DNA of 61,504 bases from Solobacterium sp. (lineage in GTDB: Bacteria; Bacillota_I; Bacilli_A; Erysipelotrichales; Erysipelotrichaceae): NCBI GenBank assembly GCA_017536885.1, contig JAFWCM010000053.1, positions 1-61,504 on the forward strand, given 5' to 3'. The notes under the pieces were generated by a model. It made no database searches and was not told the origin of the DNA. It saw only the letters and a list, made by a program, of their open reading frames with translations. Positions 49,813 through 58,510 of this stretch are shown piece by piece. Within the stretch, counting starts at the first letter, position 1. The number at the start of each line of letters is the position of its first letter. Made by a program: the position numbers and the translations under genes.

Positions 49813-50284
49813 CGCATTCCTCCAGAAGAACGACTGCCTGGGCCATGACGCCTTCGCCTCTTCCCACATAGCCGAGTTTTTCTCCCCGGGTCGCCTTTAC
49901 ACTGATGTTGGAGAGATCCGTCTCAAGCGCCTCGGCAAAATTTCTGCGCATGGTTTCGATGTGCGGAGCCATCTTCGGCTTTTCGATGAGAACAAGGCTG
50001 TCCACATTGCCGATCCGGTAGCCGCGTTCCTTCATCATCCGCCCGCACTCGCGCAGAATCACCAGGGAATCGCATCCTTCCCATTTCGGGTCGGTATCCG
50101 GAAACCAGTGTCCGAGATCTCCGAGCGCAAGCGCTCCGAGTATCGCTTCTGCGACCGCATGGGTCAGTGCATCGGCGTCGCTGTGACCGTCGAGTCCCTT
50201 TTCATAGGGGATTTCCACCCCGCCCAGAACCAGCCGTCTTCCTTCTTTCATCCGGTGAATATCCGTTGATTGTCCAATTCTCAT
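49805..50284 (-). CDS. ispF: 2-C-methyl-D-erythritol 2,4-cyclodiphosphate synthase
   Basis: A 159-residue MEP-pathway enzyme forming the cyclic diphosphate for isoprenoid synthesis, which supplies undecaprenyl phosphate among others. Zinc site D-x-H in STDIHRM, GHSDADALTHAVAEAILGAL, and the C-terminal KATRGEKLGYVGRGEG are intact. The ATG at 50284 (MRIGQSTD) has GGATGGG about 8 bases upstream and gives normal family length; an ATG at 50296 lacks a ribosome site. The HD gene begins inside its last codons. Confidence 0.97.
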   Translation of the reverse strand: MRIGQSTDIHRMKEGRRLVLGGVEIPYEKGLDGHSDADALTHAVAEAILGALALGDLGHWFPDTDPKWEGCDSLVILRECGRMMKERGYRIGNVDSLVLIEKPKMAPHIETMRRNFAEALETDLSNISVKATRGEKLGYVGRGEGVMAQAVVLLEECDG

Positions 50285-50313
50285 AGTCTTACCCATCCAT
50301 TTGTTTTACAGAA

Positions 50314-50342
50314 AGAATAGGCCTGTTTCGAAAAAAAAGCAA
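50314..50342 (-). promoter_or_regulatory. Promoter of the ispF operon
   Basis: On the minus strand TTGCTT (50342-50337), a 17-base spacer, TATTCT (50319-50314). It is divergent from the cca promoter, only 6 bases away. Confidence 0.65.
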
Positions 50343-50348
50343 AAAGAT

Positions 50349-50376
50349 TTGGAAACGTTTAATTTTCGTTTAGAAT
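50349..50376 (+). promoter_or_regulatory. Promoter of cca, predicted leaderless
   Basis: TTGGAA (50349-50354), a 16-base spacer, TAGAAT (50371-50376). Exactly 7 bases separate the -10 from the ATG at 50384, and there is no Shine-Dalgarno. Confidence 0.65.
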
Positions 50377-50383
50377 ATGAACT

Positions 50384-51598
50384 ATGAAACGCACAATGCC
50401 TTTGCCTTCTTTCGTAAAAAACGCGATAAAGATACTGAATGATGCGGGATATGAAGCCTATGTGGTCGGCGGTGCCGTTCGCTCGTGGTACCTTGGTCAG
50501 GAAACCAGCGATTACGATGTCACCAGCTCTGCGACCCCGGATGAAATCGAAGAGGTGTTTTCGCAGTTCCGGACGCTCGAGACCGGAAAAAAGCACGGCA
50601 CCATCACCGTGCTGTTCAAACGGAATCCCGTGGAAATCACGACTTACCGCACCGAAAGCGGGTATCGGGATCACAGGCATCCGGATCATGTCGCCTTTAC
50701 GCGGTCTCTGGAAGAGGATACCGCCCGCCGCGACTTCACGATCAACGCGCTCTGCTATCATCCCAAAACCGGCATCCGGGATTTTTACGGCGGAATTCAG
50801 GATCTTCAGAATAAGCTGATCCGCACCGTAGGCAATCCCTATGAACGCTTTGAAGAAGATGCTCTGAGAATTCTGAGAGCTGTCCGCTTTTCCTCGATGC
50901 TCGGATTTACGATTGAAGAGGAGACAAAGAAAGCTCTTCTGGAACAGACACCGACGCTTTCCGTGATCTCACAGGAGCGAATTACCTCCGAGCTGAACAA
51001 GACCATCACCGGACCGTATTTCACGCAGGTGCTTCAGGAATACCGGCCGGTCTTTGAACAGGTGATTCCGGAACTCAGAGAATATCCGGAAACCCTCTGG
51101 ACCGGCATCGCCCGCAACCTCGCCCATACCGATCCGGATCTTCATATCCGAATGGCGCTTCTTCTTGACTGCCTGAATGACAGTGAGCGAAGCGAGGAAA
51201 TCCTGCGCCGCCTCAAATATTCCAATGAGGACAGGCAGATGGTGATCAACCTTCTCAAAAACAGAAATCTGTCAATGGATACCAGAATTGACCTTCGGAA
51301 AGTGATCAACCGGCTTACGGTTCCCTTTCCCATGTATCTCAATTTCCGCTGTGCCAGAGACACCCGCCTCGACAAGAAGAAAATCATGGATATCTATGAA
51401 GCGATTGAGCGCGACCATGACTGCTGCACCCTCAAGCAGCTGGATGTCAACGGCAAGGATCTTCAGAAACTTGGTCTGAAGGGATCGGCGATTTCCGTCG
51501 CCATGCATACATTGCTCAGCGCGGTCATGGAAGAGAAAGCGGAGAACTCCCACGATGAGCTGATCCGGTATCTCGAAAACCTCAAAGCTGCCGGATGA
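50384..51598 (+). CDS. cca: CCA tRNA nucleotidyltransferase
   Basis: A 404-residue class II nucleotidyltransferase that adds or repairs the 3' CCA of tRNAs. Catalytic carboxylates are in SDYDVTSSA after the GGAVRSWYLG motif; the nucleotide-recognition helix includes EEDTARRDFTINAL and RFEEDALRILRAVRFSS. The C-terminal domain is helical and not an HD domain, so it fits the Firmicute type. The gene ends directly against the stop codon of the convergent ABC permease. Confidence 0.95.
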   Translation: MKRTMPLPSFVKNAIKILNDAGYEAYVVGGAVRSWYLGQETSDYDVTSSATPDEIEEVFSQFRTLETGKKHGTITVLFKRNPVEITTYRTESGYRDHRHPDHVAFTRSLEEDTARRDFTINALCYHPKTGIRDFYGGIQDLQNKLIRTVGNPYERFEEDALRILRAVRFSSMLGFTIEEETKKALLEQTPTLSVISQERITSELNKTITGPYFTQVLQEYRPVFEQVIPELREYPETLWTGIARNLAHTDPDLHIRMALLLDCLNDSERSEEILRRLKYSNEDRQMVINLLKNRNLSMDTRIDLRKVINRLTVPFPMYLNFRCARDTRLDKKKIMDIYEAIERDHDCCTLKQLDVNGKDLQKLGLKGSAISVAMHTLLSAVMEEKAENSHDELIRYLENLKAAG

Positions 51599-52207
51599 TC
51601 AGAGTTCCTTCTTCTGATAGAACCGGATCGTAACACGCCGCGATATTTCAAAAGCAGCTATTATCAGGACAAAGATCAGAACCGACGCCATTGCCTGTGA
51701 GGACAGGAAGGTCAGGATCACATCGGTATAGTTGATAAGAACCATGCCGCAGATAACCATCAGGAAGACGACCGCCATCCGCACCAGGGATCCTTTCTGG
51801 GCTCCGAAGATAAAGGAGAACGGAAGAGAGAACGCCGATGCGCTGAGTCCGATCGCCGTCATCGCCATCGCTGTCTCGAAGATCATCTCCGTCCGGCCAA
51901 GCACCAGGGAGACTATGGCAAACAGTAGAATACCGCCGAATGTAAGTGCCAGCGAAAGCAGGTACTTTTCATTTACCACATCACTTCTGCTGAGAGGAAA
52001 GGTTTCGCAGTATTTCCGGAATCCGACCGCTTCGTCGTAGTTCTGCAGGGTGCTGACAACAGTGGTGAGAAAGAACATGCCGTACACCGGGCCGTACAGG
52101 CCTTCTTTCCAGAACACGCCCATCAGAATAAAGACGATGGCAAGAATCAGAAATGACCGGTAATCCTTGAGGATGATTCTGAAATCCTTATATAAAAGTC
52201 CTTTCAT
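51599..52207 (-). CDS. ABC-2 type permease
   Basis: A 202-residue membrane protein with about six helices, of the ABC-2 permease kind. The N-terminus MKGLLYKDFRIILKDYRSF is typical of such exporters. It is encoded after, and overlaps by ATGA, an ABC ATPase that is itself coupled to a GntR-family regulator. The whole resembles the YtrA-type GntR/ABC units of Bacillus, often linked to cell-envelope stress or antibiotics. Its stop codon abuts the cca stop: TGATCA serves both strands. Confidence 0.85.
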   Translation of the reverse strand: MKGLLYKDFRIILKDYRSFLILAIVFILMGVFWKEGLYGPVYGMFFLTTVVSTLQNYDEAVGFRKYCETFPLSRSDVVNEKYLLSLALTFGGILLFAIVSLVLGRTEMIFETAMAMTAIGLSASAFSLPFSFIFGAQKGSLVRMAVVFLMVICGMVLINYTDVILTFLSSQAMASVLIFVLIIAAFEISRRVTIRFYQKKEL

Positions 52208-53043
52208 CGGTGTTCTCCTTTGACCATGAATATAAACAGGTCTTCAATGGAAAGCGATTCTCCTCTGGACGGTGCTTTTTCCCTGCACATCAGGACCTCA
52301 GTTCCGTATTTCCCCGTACGGGATCCGAGAATATCCGTGGGATCGATCGCATCGAGTTCTTCTTTCGTGACGCTGACGCGGCAGTACTTCTCCCGAAGGA
52401 CATCCTTCTCTTCCTGAAGAAGCAGTTTCCCCTCATGGAGAAACGCGATCATATCGCACGCTTTCTCGAGATCGCTTACGATGTGGGAAGAAAGCAGCAC
52501 GGAATGATGTTCATCTCTTGTAAAATCCATCAGGATATCCAGAAGATCATCCCGGACCAGAGGATCCAGACCGCTGGTCGCTTCATCGAGCACCAGAAGC
52601 TTCGGATGATGCGAAAGGGCACAGAGGATGCCGGTCTTCATCGCATTGCCGCGGGACATCTGATGGTAATTCGTTTCCTTCGGCACCTTCAGCCGATCGG
52701 CCAGATCAAAGAAATACGCGGAGTCCCATGATCTGTAGATATCCTTCATCATCCGGTCGATATCCGCCAGGCGGAAGGACCAGGGGAACCCGGCTTCCTC
52801 AAGAACAATGCCGACATCCTCTTTCCAGGAGGGATTCTTCACAGGCATCTGTACTCCCATCACCTGAACACTTCCCTCATCCGGCCGGGTCATCTGCAGC
52901 AGAATGCGGATCGCCGTGGTTTTTCCGGCGCCGTTCTCTCCCACCAGTCCCAGAATCATTCCCTCCGGAACACTCAGGTTCAGATCTTTGAGTTCAAACC
53001 GTTCATACCGTTTGGTAATGCCTTTCATCTCTATGGCATTCAT
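52204..53043 (-). CDS. ABC transporter ATP-binding protein
   Basis: A 279-residue ATPase. Walker A is GENGAGKT, the signature is MSRGNAMK (a variant of LSGGQ, with Gly-Gly replaced by Arg-Gly), Walker B is LLVLDEATSGLDP, and the switch His is in LLSSHIVSD. The start at 53043 has GGGAGG upstream and overlaps the GntR stop. The variant signature MSRG is seen in this exporter group, as I recall, and does not imply loss of function. Confidence 0.92.
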   Translation of the reverse strand: MNAIEMKGITKRYERFELKDLNLSVPEGMILGLVGENGAGKTTAIRILLQMTRPDEGSVQVMGVQMPVKNPSWKEDVGIVLEEAGFPWSFRLADIDRMMKDIYRSWDSAYFFDLADRLKVPKETNYHQMSRGNAMKTGILCALSHHPKLLVLDEATSGLDPLVRDDLLDILMDFTRDEHHSVLLSSHIVSDLEKACDMIAFLHEGKLLLQEEKDVLREKYCRVSVTKEELDAIDPTDILGSRTGKYGTEVLMCREKAPSRGESLSIEDLFIFMVKGEHR

Positions 53044-53417
53044 CTTTTTTCCTCCCACATGAGATTCCACATCTCATTGATTTCTTCGCGGCTGATTCCC
53101 GCGTCTGAAGCAACGTCAATCATTTCATCCATGCAGCGCTCGATCCTGCGGCGGCTTTCCTCTTTGAAGAATTCGGCATGGACCTCCGCCACATAACACC
53201 CTTTGCCCGGTACGGTGTGAATATATCCTTCTTTTTCAAGTTCCTCATAGGCGCGCTTGGTCGTTATCACGGATATTCTCAGATCCTTGGCAAGACTGCG
53301 CATCGAGGGAAGAAGCGTCCCGGGTGATAAAGCACCGCTGATGATCTGCGCCCGGATCTGACTGCAGATCTGCGCGTAGATCGGATCCTCGCTTCTGTTA
53401 TCCAGAAAGAGATTCAT
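53040..53417 (-). CDS. GntR-family regulator (YtrA type)
   Basis: A 125-residue repressor with an N-terminal winged helix: IYAQICSQIRAQIISGALSPG, then LPSMRSLAKDLRISVITTKR and GYIHTVPGKGCYV. Only about 40 residues follow the wing, typical of the YtrA subfamily, which senses through a short helical tail. The ATG at 53417 has AGAGGTG upstream. It probably represses its own operon from the palindrome at 53429-53442. Confidence 0.9.
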   Translation of the reverse strand: MNLFLDNRSEDPIYAQICSQIRAQIISGALSPGTLLPSMRSLAKDLRISVITTKRAYEELEKEGYIHTVPGKGCYVAEVHAEFFKEESRRRIERCMDEMIDVASDAGISREEINEMWNLMWEEKR

Positions 53418-53428
53418 GCTGTTCACCT

Positions 53429-53468
53429 CTGTATATATACAGTATATACAGTAATCACAGTATGTCAA
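53429..53468 (-). promoter_or_regulatory. Promoter and operator of the GntR-ABC operon
   Basis: On the minus strand TTGACA (53468-53463), a 16-base spacer, TATACT (53446-53441). A perfect 14-bp palindrome CTGTATATATACAG (53429-53442) overlaps the -10 and start region. Copies of CTGTATATA occur in tandem, which suggests more than one repressor contact. Confidence 0.75.
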
Positions 53469-53492
53469 TCGCCATTTCATGACAGAAAGAAA

Positions 53493-53498
53493 TATAAT
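53493..53498 (+). promoter_or_regulatory. -10 element of the HD gene
   Basis: TATAAT, followed by AAGGAG (53509-53514) and the ATG at 53522. It is divergent from the GntR promoter; the two regions are adjacent, so the regulator may affect both. Confidence 0.6.
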
Positions 53499-53521
53499 GA
53501 ATCCGGATAAGGAGCTACGGT

Positions 53522-54004
53522 ATGGAACGTCAGAAACATCTGAAAAAACTGGTACTGAAGAAACTGAAGGCGATGGATGACAGAAAAAAACGCGATGAAG
53601 CGATCATCCATCTTACCGGTGTCGCGCTTGCGGCTTCCCTCATCGCAGAAAAGCGCGGGCTGAACAGAGAACTTGCATGCATGGCTGCGCTCATGCACGA
53701 TCTTTCCGCCTATCTTTCCGGCACCTATGATGATCACGCCCATAAGGGCGCAAAGATCGCGGAAGAGCTTCTGCAGGAACTCGGCGAAACTACAGAAGAA
53801 GAAAACCGGATCATCTGTTCGATGATCTATCATCACAATGACAAGGACGTCGTCGATTCCGAGATGGATGAAGTGCTCAAGGACGCAGATGTCATTCATC
53901 ACTGCTTCGAAGATCTTTCCAAACCGGTCAAGGACAAGGAGAAAAAACGGTTCAACGCCCTAGTCCGGGAATTCGGACTTTTGACACCTCCGGCGGAGGA
54001 GTGA
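53522..54004 (+). CDS. Small HD-domain hydrolase
   Basis: A 160-residue HD-superfamily protein. Metal motifs are the first His in AIIHLTGVA, HD in ALMHDLSAY, and a later Asp in LKDADVIHH; MIYHHNDKDV provides further histidines. The size and pattern resemble HDIG/YqeK-like phosphohydrolases. Substrate unknown. AAGGAG precedes the ATG. A single-gene unit closed by a shared terminator. Confidence 0.8.
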   Translation: MERQKHLKKLVLKKLKAMDDRKKRDEAIIHLTGVALAASLIAEKRGLNRELACMAALMHDLSAYLSGTYDDHAHKGAKIAEELLQELGETTEEENRIICSMIYHHNDKDVVDSEMDEVLKDADVIHHCFEDLSKPVKDKEKKRFNALVREFGLLTPPAEE

Positions 54005-54017
54005 ATCTCATTGACGC

Positions 54018-54045
54018 AAAAAACGGCCGAGCCGTTTTTTGTTTT
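54018..54045. terminator. Bidirectional terminator
   Basis: AAAAAACGGC-CGA-GCCGTTTTTT, with U-tracts both ways, between convergent genes. Confidence 0.9.
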
Positions 54046-54858
54046 CTACAGAATTTCAAGAGAACTGCCGGATCCGATTTCAATGACAGGCATCTTCGCC
54101 GCCAGCGCCAGTTTGGCATGCAAGGAGACGCAATGACAGGGATACAGGTCTTTCGATACGTGCCCGGACAGAAAGGCTGCGGTCTCTTCCAGAACTTCAT
54201 CCTGTTTCAGAAGATGAAAGCCGCCGATGATTCCTGAAGCTTTTTCCTTTCCGGACAGCTTCAGGGCATAGGAGAGGATATTGCAGATACCGCTGTGGGA
54301 ACAGCCGGTAATCACAAACGGTCCCTCCTCTCCTTCATAGCAGAGAGCTGAGTCATCCCGGATGAAATCCGCTCTCCATTTTCCCTTTTCAAGAACTCTG
54401 CCGATCGGTGTTTTCCCTTCAAAGGAAACTGTCCGCGGGATTTCTCCGAGGTAGATGAGCTTCTCGCTCAGGCGGTATGGTTCGGTGGTTTCGATCACTT
54501 CCAGTCCATGTTCTCGGCATTCCTCTGCCGTCAGTTCCGCACCGATTTCCAGGCCTTCATACCTTCGCCTTCGAAACACGCCGGGATGGGCGATCAGCTT
54601 CACCCCGGAAAGATCCGTTTCATTCAGAAGATATCGAAGTCCTCCGGTATGATCATTGTGGCCGTGCGAGATCACGACGGCGGTAAGCGCGGAAAGATCG
54701 ATTCCGAGCTTTTCCGCATTTCTCAGAAACACATCGGAATACCCGGTATCAAACAGGATCTTCCGATCCCCCTCTTCAAGATAGAAACTGAGCGCCGGTT
54801 CGCCGAGATAATAGCAGTCAATGATCGTGTTGTTGTCACAGAGAACCGTGAGCTTCAT
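54046..54858 (-). CDS. Metallo-beta-lactamase-fold hydrolase (COG1237-like)
   Basis: A 270-residue metal-dependent hydrolase. The metal motif H-x-H-x-D-H is in ISHGHNDHTGG; FDTGYSD and TGCSHSGICNIL further match the COG1237 group, some annotated as dihydropterin-related phosphate synthases. The reaction here is not determined. The ATG at 54858 has GAAGGAGC about 9 bases upstream. It follows the FMN dehydrogenase by 16 bases, so the two form an operon. Confidence 0.82.
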   Translation of the reverse strand: MKLTVLCDNNTIIDCYYLGEPALSFYLEEGDRKILFDTGYSDVFLRNAEKLGIDLSALTAVVISHGHNDHTGGLRYLLNETDLSGVKLIAHPGVFRRRRYEGLEIGAELTAEECREHGLEVIETTEPYRLSEKLIYLGEIPRTVSFEGKTPIGRVLEKGKWRADFIRDDSALCYEGEEGPFVITGCSHSGICNILSYALKLSGKEKASGIIGGFHLLKQDEVLEETAAFLSGHVSKDLYPCHCVSLHAKLALAAKMPVIEIGSGSSLEIL

Positions 54859-54874
54859 TTCCGAAAGCTCCTTC

Positions 54875-55912
54875 TCATACGAGAGACCCTTCCGGAATGC
54901 GCACCATATCGCGGCGTATCTCCGCAAGAGAACCGGCACCGCACATTAACATCGTGTCTTCGAGTTCCGCTTTGATCTTATTGAGATAGGTGATCACGCC
55001 GTCTTTCTCTCCGCCGTAGAAGGAGATCAGCACCGGCCGGCAGATCAGACAGGCATCCGCTCCCAGAGCAAGCGCCTTGAACACATCCACACCGCTGCGG
55101 ATGCCTCCGTCTACGAGGATCTTCATACGTCCGTGCACCGCTTCCGCAATTTCCGGCAGAACTTCCGCGGTTGCCGGGGTATCGGAAAGAACCCGGCCGC
55201 CGTGATTGGAGACGATGATCGCATCCGCTCCGGCATCCAGTGCCTTCAGGGCCGCCTTAGCATTCATGACTCCCTTGATCATCATGCCGGTGCCGCAGTA
55301 TTCCTTCAGCGAGCGGATGTCTTCAACGCTTTTCGGACCGCCGGCACCGTTCATCATCCGATAATGGGGCAATCCCGCCGAATCGACAACCAGTGAGGAT
55401 TCGCACGGTTTTTCGATGTTCTCATAGAGATCCATCCAGGCGCGGATCTGATCCATGCTGTCCGGATTATAGACCGGAATCCCCCGGTTTTCATGGGCAA
55501 GAGAACCTGCGATCGCATTCTCCCATACCCGCCTCTCAAGACCGGTTCCGAAGGCATGCAGGGTATTGCATGCCTCAGCCGCCGCAAGGCAGGCCTCATT
55601 GTAATCACTGACATCATCCTCGGGATGAAACTGGCGGCGTATCGATCCCACCGGTCCGCTCAGCACCGGCAGAGACAATGTTCTTCCGAACAGTTCGAGG
55701 CTTGTATCGATTTCCTTCACGGAGGTGATCGTATCCATGTTCAGACGAATTCTCCGCCAGGCTCTGTAGTTGTCATTGGCTCCGTTTCCCGGGGGCTTAC
55801 TTCCGGGTCCGGGCATGGTGTGACCGCAGGCCAGTCCGTCACAGACGGAACAGACCTTGCATACGGGACTCATTTTTTCTCTTGCCCGCTCTAACACTTC
55901 TTCGTATTTCAT
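54875..55912 (-). CDS. FMN-dependent alpha-hydroxy acid dehydrogenase with Cys cluster
   Basis: A 345-residue TIM-barrel protein of the glycolate/lactate oxidase and IDI-2-like FMN family. IVSNHGGRVLSDT carries the catalytic His, and LVDGGIRSGVDVFKAL binds FMN phosphate. The first 30 residues add a cluster of four cysteines: C18, C21, C24 and C29 (VCKVCSVCDGLAC). This is absent from classical lactate oxidases and suggests an iron-sulfur or zinc site. Substrate unknown. The ATG at 55912 has GAGGAAGAG upstream. It is upstream of, and probably cotranscribed with, the MBL-fold gene. Confidence 0.85.
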   Translation of the reverse strand: MKYEEVLERAREKMSPVCKVCSVCDGLACGHTMPGPGSKPPGNGANDNYRAWRRIRLNMDTITSVKEIDTSLELFGRTLSLPVLSGPVGSIRRQFHPEDDVSDYNEACLAAAEACNTLHAFGTGLERRVWENAIAGSLAHENRGIPVYNPDSMDQIRAWMDLYENIEKPCESSLVVDSAGLPHYRMMNGAGGPKSVEDIRSLKEYCGTGMMIKGVMNAKAALKALDAGADAIIVSNHGGRVLSDTPATAEVLPEIAEAVHGRMKILVDGGIRSGVDVFKALALGADACLICRPVLISFYGGEKDGVITYLNKIKAELEDTMLMCGAGSLAEIRRDMVRIPEGSLV

Positions 55913-55942
55913 CGCACTCTTCCTCTATACTGCCAAAGGCAG

Positions 55943-55967
55943 AAATAAAACCCATGCAGTGCATGGG
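55943..55967 (-). terminator. Terminator of darA
   Basis: On the minus strand CCCATG-CACTG-CATGGG followed by TTTTATTT. A second small stem CTGCC/GGCAG lies at 55930-55942. Confidence 0.75.
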
Positions 55968-55985
55968 CATACGTCACTCTGAATA

Positions 55986-56309
55986 TCAGAGTTTGTGGAA
56001 CTGTTCTACATCCAGTACAAAGATGGTTGCCCCTCCGACCTGCACTTCCACAGGAAAGGAGGCATATCTGCCGATATCATAGCTCGCAGCGCTCGGCACA
56101 ATCTCGGTGCGGCGCTTGGACTCATTTCCTATGATTTCAATGCAGTGATCGACTTTGTCATCTTCTGTTCCGACAATCATCGTAGTATTGCCGGCTCTGA
56201 GAAATCCTCCGGTTGTCGCAAGCCGTGTGACGGAAAAATTTTCTGAAGTCAGAGCAGAACTGACCGCAGACGCATCGTCATTGGAAACAATTGCCAGAAT
56301 CAGTTTCAT
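55986..56309 (-). CDS. darA: Cyclic di-AMP receptor, PII-like (DarA/PstA)
   Basis: A 107-residue trimeric PII-like protein that binds the second messenger c-di-AMP. MKLILAIVSNDDASAV, FSVTRLATTGGFLRAGNTTM and IVGTEDDKVD match the family, and the TGGFLRAGNTT loop lines the nucleotide pocket. Its output partner is unknown in most species. GGAGGA lies 8 bases before the ATG. It follows ychF by 40 bases but has its own extended -10. Confidence 0.95.
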   Translation of the reverse strand: MKLILAIVSNDDASAVSSALTSENFSVTRLATTGGFLRAGNTTMIVGTEDDKVDHCIEIIGNESKRRTEIVPSAASYDIGRYASFPVEVQVGGATIFVLDVEQFHKL

Positions 56310-56335
56310 GATAATTTCCTCCGGTTCTTTTTTTT

Positions 56336-56344
56336 ATTCTAACA
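56336..56344 (-). promoter_or_regulatory. Extended -10 promoter of darA
   Basis: TG-t-TAGAAT on the minus strand, 26 bases before the ATG at 56309. Confidence 0.6.
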
Positions 56345-56349
56345 CATCC

Positions 56350-57450
56350 TCAGACATTGAACCGGAAGAAGACGATATCACCGTCCTTCATCTGATATTC
56401 TTTTCCTTCCATGCGGATTTTCCCGTGTTCCCGAAGAGAGGCTTCGGTCTTGTATTCCATGATGTCATCATAGCTGTACACTTCCGCTTTGATAAATCCC
56501 TTCTCAAAGTCTGTGTGGATGATGCCCGCACACTGCGGTGCCTTCATCCCTTCCTTAAATGTCCAGGCGCGGTTCTCCGGTTCGCCGACCGTAAAGAAGG
56601 TCCGCAATCCGAGCAGATGATACGCGGCGGTGATGATCTGATCGAGGCCGGCTGTCCTGATGCCGAGTTCCTGAAGGAAGGCTTCCTTTTCTTCCTTCTC
56701 CATACCGGAGAGCTCCTCTTCCATCTTTGCGGAAATCGCGATGCATTCGCTTCCCTCTTTGGCCGCATAGTCCTTCACACTCTGATACATGGCGTTTTCT
56801 TCCGGATCGCTGACCTCATCCTCACTCATGTTCGCCACATAGATCACGGGCTTGGCGGTGAGCAGCGAAAAGTTCTTCACGATCTGTTTCTCGCTGTCTG
56901 ACAGTTCGAGAAGACGCACCGGTTTCCCCGCCAGCAGCGCTTCCTTCAGACGGCAGAGCATGTTGTATTCCGCGACGGCGCCTTTTTCCTTGGTCTGCGC
57001 CTTGCGCATAACCTTCGCGATCCGGTTTTCCACGGTGTCAAGATCCGCCATGCACAGTTCGAGATTGATCTCTTCGATATCGCGGACCGGATCTACCGAT
57101 CCTTCGACATGTTCGATATTGGCGTCTTCAAAACAGCGCACGACATGGATGATCGCATCGGTTTCGCGGATGTTTGCGAGAAACTGGTTGCCGAGACCTT
57201 CTCCTTTGGAAGCACCTTTGACAAGCCCCGCGATGTCCGTGAACTCAAAGGTCGTATAGATGACCTTCTTCGGATGAAACAGCTCATTGAGATGTTCCAT
57301 TCTTTCATCCGGCACTTCTACCACACCCACATTGGGAGCGATTGTCGCAAACGGATAGTTTTCCGCCAGTACCTGGCTGTTTGTGATTGCGTTGAACAAC
57401 GTTGACTTCCCCACATTCGGAAGTCCGACAATTCCTGCTGTTAATGGCAT
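56350..57450 (-). CDS. ychF: Ribosome-associated ATPase YchF
   Basis: A 366-residue Obg-family ATPase that binds ribosomes and modulates stress responses. G1 is [10 protein letters not shown]3 [20 protein letters not shown], and the G4 position reads VANMSED in place of NKxD, as in ATP-preferring YchF. A coiled-coil insert and the C-terminal TGS domain (from about 280) are present. It follows DUF951 by 3 bases, a pairing also found in Bacillus (yyzM-yyaF). Confidence 0.97.
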   Translation of the reverse strand: MPLTAGIVGLPNVGKSTLFNAITNSQVLAENYPFATIAPNVGVVEVPDERMEHLNELFHPKKVIYTTFEFTDIAGLVKGASKGEGLGNQFLANIRETDAIIHVVRCFEDANIEHVEGSVDPVRDIEEINLELCMADLDTVENRIAKVMRKAQTKEKGAVAEYNMLCRLKEALLAGKPVRLLELSDSEKQIVKNFSLLTAKPVIYVANMSEDEVSDPEENAMYQSVKDYAAKEGSECIAISAKMEEELSGMEKEEKEAFLQELGIRTAGLDQIITAAYHLLGLRTFFTVGEPENRAWTFKEGMKAPQCAGIIHTDFEKGFIKAEVYSYDDIMEYKTEASLREHGKIRMEGKEYQMKDGDIVFFRFNV

Positions 57451-57453
57451 AGT

Positions 57454-57663
57454 TTACTCCTTCGGCTGCGGGACATGTTCAATCACCCGCTTCAGTTTTC
57501 TTTCAAATTCATGACGGCTGAACATAACTACGGTTCCGCAGCCCTGACATTTGATCTTGATATCCGCGCCCATCCGGATCACCTTCCAGAGTTTGGATTT
57601 GTGGCACGGATGTTCTTTTTTCATTTCGACGATGTCGTTGAGATCATATTCAAAGACCTGCAT
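57454..57663 (-). CDS. DUF951 protein (YyzM-like)
   Basis: A 69-residue protein of the DUF951 family. DIVEMKKEHPCHKSKLWKVI and DIKIKCQGCGTVVMFSR are the family core; the three cysteines (HPC and CQGC) could hold zinc. The start overlaps folD by 14 bases and the stop lies 3 bases before ychF, so translation is coupled. Possible RNA or ribosome link by context only. Confidence 0.85.
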   Translation of the reverse strand: MQVFEYDLNDIVEMKKEHPCHKSKLWKVIRMGADIKIKCQGCGTVVMFSRHEFERKLKRVIEHVPQPKE

Positions 57664-58507
57664 GTCTCACCTCATACGCCCGGATTGTATTCTTCAAAAG
57701 CATCGTGATCGTCATCGGGCCGACGCCTTTGGGCACCGGGGTGATGTATCCCGCCTTATCCTTCACGTCGTCAAAATCCACATCTCCGACCAGGTGTCCG
57801 TCTTCGGTGCGGTTGATTCCGACATCGATCACATAGGCGCCTTCTTTAACATAGTCCCGGGTAAAAAACTTCGGCTTGCCGATGGCGGCGACCAGAATAT
57901 CCGCCTCGCGGCAGATCTCCTTCATGTTTCTGGTATGCGAATGGCATACGGTTACGGTTGCGTTGGCATCCGTCAGAAGCTTTGCGACGGGTGTTCCGAC
58001 CAGCTGCGATCTGCCCACAACCGCCGCATGCATGCCGTCCACCGGGCATTCCATCCGCTTCAGAAGCTCCATGATGCCAAGCGGAGTGCACGGCCGCAGG
58101 CCGTCCTCTCCCATATAGAGCCGTCCGATATTGATCGGATTGAGACCGTCCACATCCTTGGCGGGATCGATCAGTTTGATGATCTCATTCTGATCGAGGT
58201 GATCCGGCAGCGGAAACTGCACCAGAATGCCGTCCACGCTTTCATCCCCGTTCAGCGCTGCGACCGTTTCCCTGAGTTCTTCCATCGAAACCGCCGCCGG
58301 AAGAGCGATATGCCTGCTTGTCATTCCGATCGACTCACATGCCTTTTCCTTGCCGCGGACATAGGATACCGAAGCCGGGTCCTCCCCGACCAGTACTACC
58401 GCCAGGCACGGAACACGTCTTCCCTCTTTGATAATGAAGCTGATTTCTTCCTTCATCTTTTCTCTCAGTTCATCCGAGAGCTCACTTCCGTAAATAATCT
58501 TTCCCAT
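57650..58507 (-). CDS. folD: Bifunctional methylene-THF dehydrogenase/cyclohydrolase
   Basis: A 285-residue enzyme converting 5,10-methylene-THF to 10-formyl-THF in one-carbon metabolism, complementing glyA in this window. The active-site Tyr/Lys are in SYVRGKEKACESIG, the folate site DGILVQFPLPDHL, and the NADP motif VVGRSQLVGTPVA. PKGVGPMT ends the domain. It lies 3 bases after dtd and overlaps DUF951. Confidence 0.97.
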   Translation of the reverse strand: MGKIIYGSELSDELREKMKEEISFIIKEGRRVPCLAVVLVGEDPASVSYVRGKEKACESIGMTSRHIALPAAVSMEELRETVAALNGDESVDGILVQFPLPDHLDQNEIIKLIDPAKDVDGLNPINIGRLYMGEDGLRPCTPLGIMELLKRMECPVDGMHAAVVGRSQLVGTPVAKLLTDANATVTVCHSHTRNMKEICREADILVAAIGKPKFFTRDYVKEGAYVIDVGINRTEDGHLVGDVDFDDVKDKAGYITPVPKGVGPMTITMLLKNTIRAYEVRHAGL

Positions 58508-58510
58508 AGA

